Assembly (NCBI GenBank): GCA_015494065.1
Contig: WGCA01000005.1
Coordinates: 1-34,486, forward strand
DNA length: 34,486 nucleotides
From: Thermodesulfobacteriaceae bacterium
GTDB lineage: Bacteria; Desulfobacterota; Thermodesulfobacteria; Thermodesulfobacteriales; Thermodesulfatatoraceae
Reading direction: 5' to 3'
The notes below the pieces were generated by a model that saw only the letters and a program-made list of their open reading frames with translations, made no database searches and had not been told where the DNA came from. The position numbers were made by a program, and so were the translations under genes. Below are positions 1 to 8,896 of this stretch, piece by piece. The number at the start of each line of letters is the position of its first letter. Position 1 is the stretch's first letter.

Positions 1-30
1 AAATATCTTCATTTTTAAATTGAAATTTTC

Positions 31-59
31 TTGACATTTTCTAAAAATAAAATTCAAAT
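31..59 (+). promoter_or_regulatory. Candidate sigma-70 promoter of the channel-like gene
   Basis: A perfect TTGACA (31-36) is followed after 17 bases by TCAAAT (54-59), which matches four of six positions of the -10 consensus. The flanks are very AT-rich. Transcription would start near 66, leaving a leader of about 35 bases that contains the GAGGGGG ribosome-binding site just before the ATG at 101. Confidence 0.5.
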
Positions 60-100
60 TTAACTAAAAATAGGACTAAAAATTAGAGGGGGTGTGAGCC

Positions 101-1558
101 ATGGAAAATCTTTCTCTAGAAGCCTTTCGCAATTTTTTTGTCTCTTTAGCTAATCAATTGGGTCAGGCTTTACCGGGGATAATCGCTGCTATTTTTATTC
201 TCGTTGTTGGCTGGATCATAGCCAAGGTTGTTTCTGTGATAATAGACAAAGCTCTCAGACGACTGCAGTTAAGAAGGTTTTTGTTTAAAGATTTAGCAAA
301 AGATGTTGATATAGAAGGTTTGTTAGCAAGAGGTATTTACTATCTTATTATGCTTTTTGTTCTGGTAGCCTTTTTCCATAAGTTAGATCTTCCCGTAGTC
401 ACAGAACCTTTAACAGCTGTATTAGATGAAATAATGGCTTATCTTCCTAATTTGATAAGTGCATTTTTGCTTTTTGTGGTGGCTTTAGTTGTTGCGAGCT
501 TGGTACGTTTCTTTATTATAAAATTAGGTAATATGTTTAAGTTAGATGAAAAAATTTCTCAAGGAAAAGCTGAGGTTTCTGTTACTCAATCTTTGGCTGT
601 TGCTCTTTACTGGTTTGTAATTCTCTTATTTATCCCCGGTATCTTAAGCGCTCTTAAAATCGAAGGTCTAGTTGCTCCGGTACAGACGTTAGTGGGCGAA
701 ATTTTATCTTTCTTGCCTAACATTTTTGCCAGTATTTTGATTTTTGTTATCGGCTGGTTTGTTTCTCGTATTATACGACAGGTAATAACGAGCTTGTTAG
801 TGGCTATTGGTATTGACAAATTAACAGATAAATTGGGAATTAAAATTTCATTATCAAGTCTTATTGGAACGGTTGTTTATGTTTTGGTTCTAATTCCCGT
901 GCTAATTTCTTCTCTTGATACTTTACAAATAGAGGCTATTTCTGCTCCTGCTATTAAAATGTTGAATCTCGTATTAAATGCTATTCCCGTTATAATGGGC
1001 GCTATTATAATTCTCGCTATTTCTTATATTATTGGAAAACTTATTTCAGGATTGGTAAAAGAAATATTGCAAGGCTTAGGAATTGATTCGTGGCCTGAAA
1101 AGATAGGCGTCAAATTAAATATTTCTCTTTCTGATATAGTATCTTACATAGTAATGGGCGGTATTATGTTGTTTGCCTCAATGGAAGCAGCAGATATTTT
1201 GCAATTTGAATATTTAACGTTGTTAATAAGTAAATTTATCATTTTTGCTTCTCATGTATTATTAGCTTTGATTCTTTTGGCTTTGGGACTTTTTTTTGCC
1301 AATTTAACCTATCGTTTCGTTTTAACAACTATGGGAGAAAATCAGCGTACTTTAGCCAATTTAATAAGAATAGCTATCATCATTTTGGTTGTTTCTATGG
1401 CCTTGACTCAAATAGGGGTTGGAAAAGAAATAGTTATTACGGCTTTTACTATAATTATGGCAGCAATTGGTGTGGCGGTAGCGATAGCTTTTGGCATCGG
1501 GGGTAAAGACGCAGCGGCTAAACTTATTAATAAGTGGCTTTCAGAAGGAAAATATTAA
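101..1558 (+). CDS. Mechanosensitive-channel-type membrane protein with repeated TM-helix motifs
   Basis: An integral membrane protein of 485 residues, probably a small-conductance mechanosensitive-channel relative in the inner membrane. It contains at least four copies of a motif that starts with LP or IP and runs into a long hydrophobic helix, near residues 24, 115, 205 and 293. This is the pattern of the conserved TM-helix repeat family (PF05552). The C-terminal end has a glycine-rich AFGIGGKDAA stretch like the pore-side segment of these proteins. No soluble MscS beta domain follows, so gating by membrane tension is inferred, not shown. The start is supported by GAGGGGG eight bases upstream of the ATG. 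The gene is much more AT-rich than its neighbours, with many TTA, ATA and ATT codons, which may indicate transfer. It converges on the porin gene across a strong palindrome. Confidence 0.75.
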   Translation: MENLSLEAFRNFFVSLANQLGQALPGIIAAIFILVVGWIIAKVVSVIIDKALRRLQLRRFLFKDLAKDVDIEGLLARGIYYLIMLFVLVAFFHKLDLPVVTEPLTAVLDEIMAYLPNLISAFLLFVVALVVASLVRFFIIKLGNMFKLDEKISQGKAEVSVTQSLAVALYWFVILLFIPGILSALKIEGLVAPVQTLVGEILSFLPNIFASILIFVIGWFVSRIIRQVITSLLVAIGIDKLTDKLGIKISLSSLIGTVVYVLVLIPVLISSLDTLQIEAISAPAIKMLNLVLNAIPVIMGAIIILAISYIIGKLISGLVKEILQGLGIDSWPEKIGVKLNISLSDIVSYIVMGGIMLFASMEAADILQFEYLTLLISKFIIFASHVLLALILLALGLFFANLTYRFVLTTMGENQRTLANLIRIAIIILVVSMALTQIGVGKEIVITAFTIIMAAIGVAVAIAFGIGGKDAAAKLINKWLSEGKY

Positions 1559-1565
1559 GAAAACT

Positions 1566-1603
1566 ATTTCCCCCTCGACACTTATAAGTGTCGAGGGGGA
1601 AAT
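1566..1603. terminator. Perfect 38-base palindrome between convergent genes, likely bidirectional terminator
   Basis: A perfect inverted repeat is centred between 1584 and 1585. Each arm is 19 bases and runs from ATTTCCCCCTCGACAC into the central TTATAA. It begins eight bases after the channel-gene stop and ends 22 bases before the end of the porin gene on the other strand. The minus-strand exit has a short T-run (AGTTTTCTT); the plus-strand exit has none. It probably ends transcription from both sides, more efficiently for the porin. Confidence 0.8.
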
Positions 1604-1625
1604 CTGAAATTGGCTTTAAGAAAGT

Positions 1626-2417
1626 CTAGAATGAAAAACTTACACTGATCCCGCCATAAAAGTGATCGTGCTGGTTATCCCAGGAACCGTCTTCCAACAA
1701 GTCGTCCGCGTCGTCTGAAAGGGAAAAGCTATAATAGGCCTTGGGAGTGATGGTAAGGTATTGCCCCACCGGAATAGCAACCTCCGCCCCCAATTTAAGG
1801 TACAACCAGCTTGAGAATTCGTCGTTCGGGTCGTCTGGATCTGCGTAAGCTCCTTCGTCGTCAGAGGAAAGATACATTGCTTCCAGAGAGAGGTTGAGGT
1901 TTGCCTGATACCAGGGGAGGGCAAAATCTCTGCTAGCAGAAAACTCAAACCACCAGGAAGGATAATGGGAAACTTCCCGGTAGACGGTAACCCCCAGGGA
2001 AATTCCCGTTACTGGACAGGTGCCAGAAAGGCCGGCGTATATTTCAAAGGAATCATCACTGTTATCAAGGGCATAATAAATACTGCCTATATCCAGGGCT
2101 AAACCATAGGGTAACTTGTTATAAGAATATCCGAAGGTGAAATCGGTTTCAGTCCAATCGGCACCGTCTAAAGTGGGATCGTGTTCGTTATCCCTGTCTG
2201 TATCATAATTACCCCAATAGTTGACGTAAAAGCCAAGATAAGAAACCGTCATAGAAGGTTCTATAACTACGGAATCGTTAGAAAGGGCAAATCCACGCCA
2301 AATATATTGCGATAAAACATCAACCGTAAAGTCAGCTTCGGGTTTTTCGGCCGCCAAAGCGGGACTAAAAAACATCAACCCCAAAAAGACCACCAACCAA
2401 ACCGTTTTCCTGCTCAT
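1626..2417 (-). CDS. TorF-like putative outer-membrane porin (Gcw_chp family)
   Basis: A predicted outer-membrane beta-barrel protein of 263 residues. The N-terminus is a clear signal peptide: MSRK, a hydrophobic core, then a cleavage site after SPALA at about residue 22. The mature start contains SQYIWRGFALSND and a following block of alternating residues typical of the TorF/Gcw_chp family (TIGR02001, PF09694). The chain ends in SFSF with a terminal phenylalanine, as expected for barrel proteins inserted by BamA. Aspartate-rich stretches such as DADDPNDE-type loops look surface-exposed. The start is fixed by AAGGAGGG seven bases upstream. A sigma-54-like promoter lies upstream. The substrate is unknown; this family has no firmly established solute. 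Confidence 0.75.
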   Translation of the reverse strand: MSRKTVWLVVFLGLMFFSPALAAEKPEADFTVDVLSQYIWRGFALSNDSVVIEPSMTVSYLGFYVNYWGNYDTDRDNEHDPTLDGADWTETDFTFGYSYNKLPYGLALDIGSIYYALDNSDDSFEIYAGLSGTCPVTGISLGVTVYREVSHYPSWWFEFSASRDFALPWYQANLNLSLEAMYLSSDDEGAYADPDDPNDEFSSWLYLKLGAEVAIPVGQYLTITPKAYYSFSLSDDADDLLEDGSWDNQHDHFYGGISVSFSF

Positions 2418-2745
2418 ACTACCCTCCTTGCAAAATTATAGAGTATTTTGTGATTTAATAAGCATATTTTGTGCCAAGATTGGAAATTAAACATAACAAA
2501 AGATGCGGTTTTTAAATTTTACATTTTTGTCAAAATAAAAGAGGGAAAAAATAAGACATTTTTGTGTAAGTGGGGAGAAAAAGGGAGATTTTGGTAGGTA
2601 ACATTTTTTTAAAAATTTGTTTCATTTCTGTAAAAAAGAGAGCCTCTCTGTTCGGCGTTAATTTACAAAAATGAAACTTCTTCGTCCTTTGTTCTTTGTT
2701 ATTTAATGTGTTAAGGCTTAAGGAGGATTAAGAAAGGAGGAAAGG
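2418..2745. other. AT-rich divergent intergenic region
   Basis: This 328-base gap separates the porin gene (-) from amzA (+). It holds the sigma-54-like site at 2462-2476 and two SD-like runs before amzA (AAGGAGG at 2720-2726, AAAGGAGG at 2733-2740). The rest is AT-rich without an ORF that looks coding. I see no convincing -35/-10 pair for the amzA-selB transcript; a TATTTA at 2700-2705 lacks a good -35 element. Confidence 0.6.
2462..2476 (-). promoter_or_regulatory. Candidate sigma-54 (RpoN) promoter of the porin gene
   Basis: On the minus strand the sequence TTGGCAC, five bases (AAAAT), then ATGC matches the -24/-12 consensus TGGCAC-N5-TTGC with one mismatch. The invariant GG and GC pairs are correctly spaced. 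The predicted start near 2450 leaves a leader of about 33 bases that includes the strong SD site. No enhancer-binding-protein site was recognised in the AT-rich DNA upstream. Confidence 0.5.
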
Positions 2746-3291
2746 ATGTTCCGGGCGGTGTCCCTTGTCCCTTTGGGTAACGTGAGGCAGGACGTTATAG
2801 ACGCGGTAGCAGGTGGCATTTACGAACACCTAGAACTGGAAGTCTACTTTGAACCTCCGGCCCCGTTGCCAGAAAAATTCTTCGATCCCATGCGGGGGCA
2901 ATTTAAGGCTGACGACCTGATAACCTATTTTCAACAAAACGTGGAAACCCGCGCACGGCTAAAACTGGGGATAACCGCCGTAGATCTGTACGCCTGGGAT
3001 TTGAATTTTGTCTTCGGGATTTCCATCCTGAAACAGGGCACCTCCATCGTTTCTTACCGTCGGCTGGATAACACCTTTTATCATCTCCCTCCCAATGACC
3101 GGCTCCTTTACGAGCGGGTCACCAAGGAGGCCCTGCACGAATTGGGCCACGCCATCGGTCTTGTCCACTGTGAGGCTCCCTGTGTGATGCATTATTCTAA
3201 CAGCGTCCTGGAAGTGGACGCCAAACCTGTTAAATTTTGTCCTAATTGCTGGCGTAGACTCAATCTCCTCCTGGGACGACAGGGAGCGTAA
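2746..3291 (+). CDS. amzA: Archaemetzincin-type zinc metalloprotease
   Basis: A cytosolic zinc-dependent peptidase of 181 residues, the usual size for archaemetzincins. The signature [12 protein letters not shown] (residues 131-142) supplies three zinc-binding histidines (131, 135, 141) and the catalytic Glu132. A characteristic cysteine set follows: Cys142, Cys146 and the CPNC pair at 165 and 168, which in this family hold a second structural zinc. A methionine in CVMHY (148) corresponds to the metzincin Met-turn. There is no signal peptide. The start has GGAGG five bases upstream. The stop overlaps the selB start as TAATG, so the two are translationally coupled. Physiological substrates of archaemetzincins are not known. 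Confidence 0.88.
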   Translation: MFRAVSLVPLGNVRQDVIDAVAGGIYEHLELEVYFEPPAPLPEKFFDPMRGQFKADDLITYFQQNVETRARLKLGITAVDLYAWDLNFVFGISILKQGTSIVSYRRLDNTFYHLPPNDRLLYERVTKEALHELGHAIGLVHCEAPCVMHYSNSVLEVDAKPVKFCPNCWRRLNLLLGRQGA

Positions 3292-5222
3292 TGGCAGAAA
3301 AAAGGGTTATTTTAGGGACCGCAGGCCATATCGACCACGGGAAAACAACTCTGGTCAAAGCCCTTACGGGGATCGATACCGACCGGTTAAAAGAAGAAAA
3401 AGAGCGGGGCATCACTATTGAACTTGGTTTTGCCCACCTCACCCTACCCAGCGGGATAAAGCTTGGCATCGTGGACGTTCCCGGTCACGAACGCTTTATC
3501 AAAAATATGGTAGCCGGGGCGAGTGGGGTGGATTTGGTGGCGCTGGTGGTAGCGGCGGACGAAGGGGTTATGCCGCAGACCCGGGAGCACCTTGAGATTT
3601 GCGAACTCTTGGGGGTTAAGGCCGGGGTGGTGGTCATCACCAAAAAAGACCTGGTAGAGGAAGACTGGCTTGAACTCGTCAAAGACGACGTGGCCCAGGC
3701 CCTTAAAAGCACCTTTCTTGAAGGGGCCCCGATGGTGGCGGTCTCAGGGGTTACCGGAGAAGGGCTCAGGGAACTTATTGAAACCCTGGATGCCCTGGTG
3801 CAGAAAATACCTGACCGACCGGCTAAAGGTCCCTTTAGGCTTCCGGTAGACCGGGTCTTTACCATCAAAGGTTTTGGTACCGTGGTGACGGGGACCGCCC
3901 TTTCCGGGCGAATAAAAGTCGGGGAGGAGGTTATAGTCTATCCCAAAGGGCTTTCTGGCCGGGTGAGGCGGATCCAGGTCCACGGGGAAGACCGGGACTT
4001 TGGGGAGGCCGGCCAGCGCACGGCCCTTAATTTACAGGGTATCGAAAAGGAAGAGATTGAGCGGGGAGACGTGGTGGCCCACCCCGGGGCCCTGCGGCCT
4101 TCCCTTGTTCTAGATGTAGCCCTGAAATATCTATCAAGCGCTCCCAAACCCTTGCTCCATAATACCCGGGTCCGTTTCCACATCGGTACCAGTGAGATCT
4201 TGGGCCGGGTGGTCCTCATCGGGAAAGACAAAGTAGAGCCCGGTCAGGAGGCGCTGGCTCAGATCAGGCTTGAAGAACCAGTAGTCTGTTGGCGGGGTGA
4301 CCATTTTGTCATTCGCAGCTACTCCCCCATGATAACCATCGGGGGTGGTTGGGTGCTCCATCCCGTGGCCCGGCGGCGCAAGCGTTCTCAACCCCGTCAC
4401 CTTGAGGAACTAAAACTCTTGCGAGACGGTTCGTTAGAAGAGATCATCCTTTATCACTTGGAACAGGCGAAAGAATTCGGTTTGCCCTTTGAGGAAATAG
4501 CGCTTAGGGTTTCCGTCTTTGGGGAGGAGCTGGAAAAACTCCTTAAAAAACTAAAAGAGGAGGGCCAAATAAAAGAGGTCCGCAGCGAAGGCAAAAGGCT
4601 TTTTTTGGCCCGCAAAATTTACGAAGACCTGAAGGGAGAGATCCTTACCAAGCTTAAAAAATACCACGAAAAATTTCCTTTAAAGCACGGCCTGGCCAAA
4701 GAGGATCTGCGCCAGCGTCTGCCTTCTGGCCTTGAGCCCCGCGTCTTTGAGACCATGCTGGAAGAACTAACGGGCGAGGGAGAGATAATCCAGGAAAAAG
4801 AGATAATAAGGCTTGCCTCCCATCGGATCGTTCTGGCCGAAGAGCAGGAGGCCTTGAAGAAAAAGATCGAACAGGCCTTTTTGAAGGCGGGCTTTCAGCC
4901 CCCAGATAAAGATGAAGTCCTTTCCCGTTTTCGGGATACCGCCCCGTTAAATGTGGAAATTTTTAATCTACTCCTGCAGGAAGGGACCCTGGTAAAATTA
5001 AAAGACGGGCTTGTCTTTCACCGCGACGTATTGGAGCAGGTCAAAAAGAAGGTGGTAACCTATCTTTCCCAGAACCAGGAAATGGCGGTTGGGGATTTTC
5101 GCAAACTGATCGGGGGAGCCAGCCGAAAGTATTTGATCCCTCTCCTTGAATATTTAGACCAACAAAAGGTCACCATCCGGGTGGGAGATAAGCGGGTGTT
5201 GCGCAAGGGCGGAAAAGGCTAG
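3291..5222 (+). CDS. selB: Selenocysteine-specific translation elongation factor SelB
   Basis: A GTPase that delivers Sec-tRNA(Sec) to ribosomes at UGA codons followed by a SECIS hairpin. The G domain starts at once: GHIDHGKTT (12-20) is the P-loop, DVPGHERF (about 61-68) is the G3 region, and TKKD is the guanine-specificity motif. EF-Tu-like barrel domains follow to about residue 350. The C-terminal 290 residues are charged, with repeated winged-helix-like segments, as in the SECIS-binding part of SelB. Length (643) is normal. It overlaps amzA by one base. Its presence implies that the organism makes selenoproteins; selA, selD and tRNA-Sec are not in this window. Confidence 0.95.
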   Translation: MAEKRVILGTAGHIDHGKTTLVKALTGIDTDRLKEEKERGITIELGFAHLTLPSGIKLGIVDVPGHERFIKNMVAGASGVDLVALVVAADEGVMPQTREHLEICELLGVKAGVVVITKKDLVEEDWLELVKDDVAQALKSTFLEGAPMVAVSGVTGEGLRELIETLDALVQKIPDRPAKGPFRLPVDRVFTIKGFGTVVTGTALSGRIKVGEEVIVYPKGLSGRVRRIQVHGEDRDFGEAGQRTALNLQGIEKEEIERGDVVAHPGALRPSLVLDVALKYLSSAPKPLLHNTRVRFHIGTSEILGRVVLIGKDKVEPGQEALAQIRLEEPVVCWRGDHFVIRSYSPMITIGGGWVLHPVARRRKRSQPRHLEELKLLRDGSLEEIILYHLEQAKEFGLPFEEIALRVSVFGEELEKLLKKLKEEGQIKEVRSEGKRLFLARKIYEDLKGEILTKLKKYHEKFPLKHGLAKEDLRQRLPSGLEPRVFETMLEELTGEGEIIQEKEIIRLASHRIVLAEEQEALKKKIEQAFLKAGFQPPDKDEVLSRFRDTAPLNVEIFNLLLQEGTLVKLKDGLVFHRDVLEQVKKKVVTYLSQNQEMAVGDFRKLIGGASRKYLIPLLEYLDQQKVTIRVGDKRVLRKGGKG

Positions 5223-5238
5223 GCCGTTTTGCTAGATC

Positions 5239-5967
5239 ATGACCCACCCGAAAGTCCTCCTCAGTCGCCGGTTCACTAGGGCCCTTGCCGCCTACGACCG
5301 CGAGGCCGTCATCCAGGCCGAGATGGCCGAAACCCTGGTCAAGGCCCTCTCATCCTACCGTTTTGAAAAAAAATATATCCTTGAGATAGGGGCGGGAACC
5401 GGGCTTTTTACCAAAAAACTTTTAGCTCACAAGAGACCGGCCTTCCTCATCACTTTAGATCTGGCACCCGCCTGCGCAAAATATTTACGCCCTCTCCCTT
5501 TTGTAGTGGCAGACGGGGAAAATCCCCCTTTTAAGCCCGAAAGTTTTGATTTTATCCTGGCAAACGCGGTGTTTCAGTGGTTTTTAAACCCGAAAAAGGC
5601 CTTCGTGACCCTGGCCGGTCTTTTAAAACCCGGGGGGATCCTGGCCTTTACCACCTTTGGTCCGGCCACCATGAAGGAATTTGGCCGTAAAGAAAGACCT
5701 CCCGGGCTGAACGCTCTAAGTGAGATAAAGGCTATGAAGCCCGCTTTTATGAAAGAGATAAAGGCCCTTAGCTGGCAGCGGGTCCTATATTTCCCTTCGC
5801 CTAGGGAGATCTTAAGGCACGTGCGACACACTGGGGCCATGGGTTTTTTAAGGCCTAACTGGTCGCCCAAAGAGATTAAAAGGTGGGAGATGGCATACGA
5901 AAGCCTCAAGACCCCTGCAGGATTCCCTTTGACCTTTGAACCCATTCTGATAGTCTGGCAGCGATGA
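5239..5967 (+). CDS. bioC: Malonyl-ACP O-methyltransferase BioC
   Basis: A SAM-dependent methyltransferase of 242 residues that caps malonyl-ACP as a methyl ester, so that fatty-acid enzymes can build the pimeloyl chain of biotin. The SAM-binding motif I is ILEIGAGTG (47-55). The acidic LDLAP after the second strand and DGENPPF fit motifs II and III. ANAVFQWF is the typical BioC block after motif IV, and the C-terminal FPLTFEPILIVW also fits. The stop overlaps the bioD start (ATGA). That neighbour makes BioC far more likely than another methyltransferase. No obvious SD precedes the ATG, which lies 16 bases after selB, so coupling to selB is possible. Confidence 0.85.
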   Translation: MTHPKVLLSRRFTRALAAYDREAVIQAEMAETLVKALSSYRFEKKYILEIGAGTGLFTKKLLAHKRPAFLITLDLAPACAKYLRPLPFVVADGENPPFKPESFDFILANAVFQWFLNPKKAFVTLAGLLKPGGILAFTTFGPATMKEFGRKERPPGLNALSEIKAMKPAFMKEIKALSWQRVLYFPSPREILRHVRHTGAMGFLRPNWSPKEIKRWEMAYESLKTPAGFPLTFEPILIVWQR

Positions 5968-6653
5968 TCTTTTTCGTGACCGGTACAGATACCGGCATAG
6001 GTAAAACCTACGGCACAGCGGTCTTGGCCCGGGCCTTTTCCGCCCTTGGCCAAAAGGTTATCACCCAGAAACTGGTCCAGACCGGGGCTAGGGAGCCAGA
6101 AGACCTCCTGCTCCACCGCAAGCTGGCCGGCCTTCCTGCCGATCCCCCGGAGCTTTTGGCCTTAACCTGCCCTTATATTTTTGCCTATCCCGCTGCCCCG
6201 GAGACCGCCGCAGCCCTTGAGGGCCAGGAGATTGATGTCCTCCACCTGAAAGAAACTCTAAAAATTCTTGAACAAAATTTTGACGTAGTCCTTACCGAAG
6301 GGGCTGGAGGGCTTTATGTACCTTTGACCGCCGCGTATACCATCTATGACTTTATTAACCTGGTCATGGTCCCGGTCTTCGTGGTCTCAGCGGCCCGCCT
6401 GGGCACCATTAACCATACGGTCCTCACCCTTAAGGCCCTAAAACAGCGCGGGCTATACGTAGCCGGCCTCCTTTACAACCTCCATTTTGCCGAGGACGAA
6501 TTCCTAGCTCAAAGGAGCCTTACGGACATCAAGCGTCTGACCGGGGTGGAAAACGTGCTTTTGCTACCCACGCTCAAAGATGAAATCCCTGCCTTCCTGG
6601 TCGAAGAGGCGGCCGAGTTCTTGACCAAAATCCTTTCCCGTCCCCGTTTTTAG
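5964..6653 (+). CDS. bioD: Dethiobiotin synthetase BioD
   Basis: An ATP-dependent carboxylase that closes the ureido ring of 7,8-diaminopelargonate to form dethiobiotin in the cytosol. The N-terminal P-loop VTGTDTGIGKT (5-15) is diagnostic. TEGAGGLYVPL near residue 110 matches the Mg-ATP region. The active-site loop reads QKLVQTG (35-41): the lysine is kept (Lys36), but the usual following proline is leucine. At 229 residues the length is normal. It overlaps bioC by four bases. Its TAG stop directly abuts the stop of rseP on the other strand, with no spacer and no visible terminator. bioA, bioB and bioF are not in the window. Confidence 0.92.
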   Translation: MIFFVTGTDTGIGKTYGTAVLARAFSALGQKVITQKLVQTGAREPEDLLLHRKLAGLPADPPELLALTCPYIFAYPAAPETAAALEGQEIDVLHLKETLKILEQNFDVVLTEGAGGLYVPLTAAYTIYDFINLVMVPVFVVSAARLGTINHTVLTLKALKQRGLYVAGLLYNLHFAEDEFLAQRSLTDIKRLTGVENVLLLPTLKDEIPAFLVEEAAEFLTKILSRPRF

Positions 6654-7721
6654 TTAGCTTTTCCCCAAAAGGCGCAGGATATCGTTATAAAAGACCACTA
6701 TCATCAGGACGATCAAGAGGGCCAGCCCCAGCTTCATAACGAATTCTTTGGTCTTTTCGGGAATGGGTTTGCCCCGCAGGCCTTCGATGGCGTAAAGGAA
6801 AAGATGCCCGCCGTCCAGCATAGGGATGGGAAGGAGATTTAAGACCCCGAGGTTTACCGAAAGTACCGCCATAAAGGATACCAGCGGCCAGAGTCCAGCC
6901 TGGGCCTGTTCTCCAGCCAGTTTGGCGATAAAGATAGGCCCTCCCAAGGTGGAAAGGGGCAGGACCCGTTCCACCAGCTTGATGACCGAGACCACCGTGA
7001 GTTTGATCATGGCAAGCACCATGAGGAAGGCCTCGGCCAGGGCCTTTACGGGATCGGTCTTTACGAACCGGGCCTTGCCCGCCGACATGATGCCGATCAA
7101 GGGGGTTTTGATGGTCTCACCGAAGATGTTTTTCACTTCCCTAAGCTGAGGGGTTACCGTAACCACGAGCCTTTCCTGGCCGCGTTTAATGGTTAGCTTT
7201 AGCGGTCGCCCGGCGCTTTTTTTGATAAGGGCGTTTAGTTCTTGCCAGCTTGAGATGGGCTGCCCGTTAACCGCTACGATCAGGTCCCCTGGCTTAAGGC
7301 CAGCCTGGGCCGCAGGACTGTCAGGCAAGACCTTTCCCACTTCTGGCAAATAGACGGGTTTTCCCTGAAAGACGAAGACCAGGACGAAAAAGAACCACGC
7401 CAGGACAAAGTTGGCCAAAGGCCCGGCCAATACGATCAGGGCCTTGTCTCTTAAAGGGCGGTGGGAGAAAGAGTAGGGTATTTCTTCAGGGCTAAGCCTT
7501 TCTCCCGGGTTTTCCCCTAGGAGTTTTACGTATCCTCCCAGGGGGATGGCCGAGAGGATATATTCGGTGTGCCCCCGTTTAAAGCCTACCAGTTTGGGGC
7601 CAAAACCTAAGGAAAACTTAAGGACCCTTACCCCAACCAGACGGGCCATCAAGAAATGGCCCAATTCGTGGAAAAAGATGAGCACCCCTAAGACGACGAT
7701 TACGGCCAAAACGGTATACAT
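6654..7721 (-). CDS. rseP: RIP (site-2) zinc metalloprotease RseP
   Basis: An inner-membrane intramembrane protease that cleaves transmembrane substrates such as anti-sigma factors or signal-peptide remnants. The active site FHELGH lies in the first transmembrane helix (near residue 20), and the partner motif LDGGHL lies in the C-terminal membrane part near 303. A single PDZ domain is visible between them (PDSPAAQAGLKPGDLIVAVNG). E. coli RseP has two PDZ domains and about 450 residues; this 355-residue form is the shorter bacterial type. The ATG at 7721 overlaps the dxr stop as TGATG; a TTG three bases upstream is possible but less likely. It is the last gene of the rpsB operon. Confidence 0.92.
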   Translation of the reverse strand: MYTVLAVIVVLGVLIFFHELGHFLMARLVGVRVLKFSLGFGPKLVGFKRGHTEYILSAIPLGGYVKLLGENPGERLSPEEIPYSFSHRPLRDKALIVLAGPLANFVLAWFFFVLVFVFQGKPVYLPEVGKVLPDSPAAQAGLKPGDLIVAVNGQPISSWQELNALIKKSAGRPLKLTIKRGQERLVVTVTPQLREVKNIFGETIKTPLIGIMSAGKARFVKTDPVKALAEAFLMVLAMIKLTVVSVIKLVERVLPLSTLGGPIFIAKLAGEQAQAGLWPLVSFMAVLSVNLGVLNLLPIPMLDGGHLFLYAIEGLRGKPIPEKTKEFVMKLGLALLIVLMIVVFYNDILRLLGKS

Positions 7722-8896
7722 CAAATCTTCTCCAGTCGGTCCACTATTTCTTGGGCTTTGATCCTTGCGAGTATATCGGCTTCGAGGACGTCTTCCAATG
7801 AGTTAATTTCTTTTTTCGGGCAGGCGGCCAGGGTTTCTTCCACCAAAGAGGGGATGAGGTCAAAACGGAGGCGGCCTGAGAGGAAGGCTTCCACCGCCAC
7901 TTCGTTGGCGGCGTTTAATATGGCAGGCGCCGTGCCCCCTTCCGCCAACACCTCGTAAGCCAGTTTTAGACAGGGGAATTTTTCCAGGTCTGGTTCTTCA
8001 AAGGTAAGGGGAGAGGCCGCTACCAGATCAAGGGGAGGAAGCCCTAGGGGAAGCCTTTCGGGATAGGAGAGGGCATAAGCTATGGGAATACGCATATCAG
8101 GGATACCTAGGTGGGCTATCACCGAGCCGTCAATAAACTCTACCAGGGAATGGACGATGCTTTGGGGGTGGATCTTTACTTTTATTTTTTCAGGGGGAAT
8201 ATCAAAGAGAAAGTGGGCCTCGATTACCTCAAGTCCCTTGTTCATCAAGGTGGCGGAATCAATGGTGATTTTGGCCCCCATCTGCCAGTTGGGGTGTTTT
8301 AAGGCTTCTTCTACCGTTACTCGGGCCAGCTCTTCCTTGGCCCGGTCCCGGAAGGGTCCTCCTGAGGCCGTAAGGATCAGGCGAGAGACCTCTTCTTTGC
8401 GACCCGCCTTTAAGGCCTGAAAAATGGCTGAGTGTTCACTATCCACCGGGAGGATTTTGACCCCCCGCCTCCTAGCCTCGGCTTTTACCAAAGGCCCAGC
8501 CATGACCAGGGTCTCTTTGTTGGCCAGGGCTACGTTTTTGCCCTGTCTTACGGCCTCATAGGTGGGCAGGAGCCCGATAGCCCCCACCAGGGCGGAAACC
8601 ACCAGCTCCACCTCCGGATGCACCGCACAGGCGACGGCCCCTTCTCTTCCGTAAAGAATTTCAACGTCGGGGGGGACTAATTCTTTTAATCTTTGGGCCA
8701 GGTTTTCGTTTTTGCAGGAGATGAGCCGCGGCTTAAATTTCCGGGCCTGTTCAGCCAAGAGGGTGATGTTTTCCCCGGCGGCCAGGGCGATTACCTGAAA
8801 TCTATCCGGAAAACGGGAGATGACGTCTAGCGTATTACGGCCTATGGAGCCCGTAGAACCCAGAACAGAAATCTTTTTGGCCTTTTTAGAAGACAT
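7721..8896 (-). CDS. dxr: 1-deoxy-D-xylulose-5-phosphate reductoisomerase
   Basis: Converts DXP to 2-C-methyl-D-erythritol 4-phosphate with NADPH, the committed step of the non-mevalonate isoprenoid pathway. The nucleotide-binding motif GSTGSIG is at residues 13-19. PVDSEHSAIFQ and LTASGGPF give the metal- and substrate-binding regions, and GLEVIEAHFLF is also typical. At 391 residues the length is normal. It overlaps cdsA by 11 bases and touches rseP. With uppS two genes upstream, it supplies precursors for the undecaprenyl carrier made in the same operon. Confidence 0.95.
   Translation of the reverse strand: MSSKKAKKISVLGSTGSIGRNTLDVISRFPDRFQVIALAAGENITLLAEQARKFKPRLISCKNENLAQRLKELVPPDVEILYGREGAVACAVHPEVELVVSALVGAIGLLPTYEAVRQGKNVALANKETLVMAGPLVKAEARRRGVKILPVDSEHSAIFQALKAGRKEEVSRLILTASGGPFRDRAKEELARVTVEEALKHPNWQMGAKITIDSATLMNKGLEVIEAHFLFDIPPEKIKVKIHPQSIVHSLVEFIDGSVIAHLGIPDMRIPIAYALSYPERLPLGLPPLDLVAASPLTFEEPDLEKFPCLKLAYEVLAEGGTAPAILNAANEVAVEAFLSGRLRFDLIPSLVEETLAACPKKEINSLEDVLEADILARIKAQEIVDRLEKI

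Noticed and set aside
2435-2440. Perfect TATAAT on the minus strand upstream of the porin gene
   Set aside because: Its predicted transcription start would fall inside the SD site, and no -35 element is at the proper distance. The sigma-54-like site fits better.
3291-5222. Selenoprotein genes expected near selB
   Set aside because: None of the recognised genes in the window is broken by an in-frame TGA, so no selenoprotein can be supported here.
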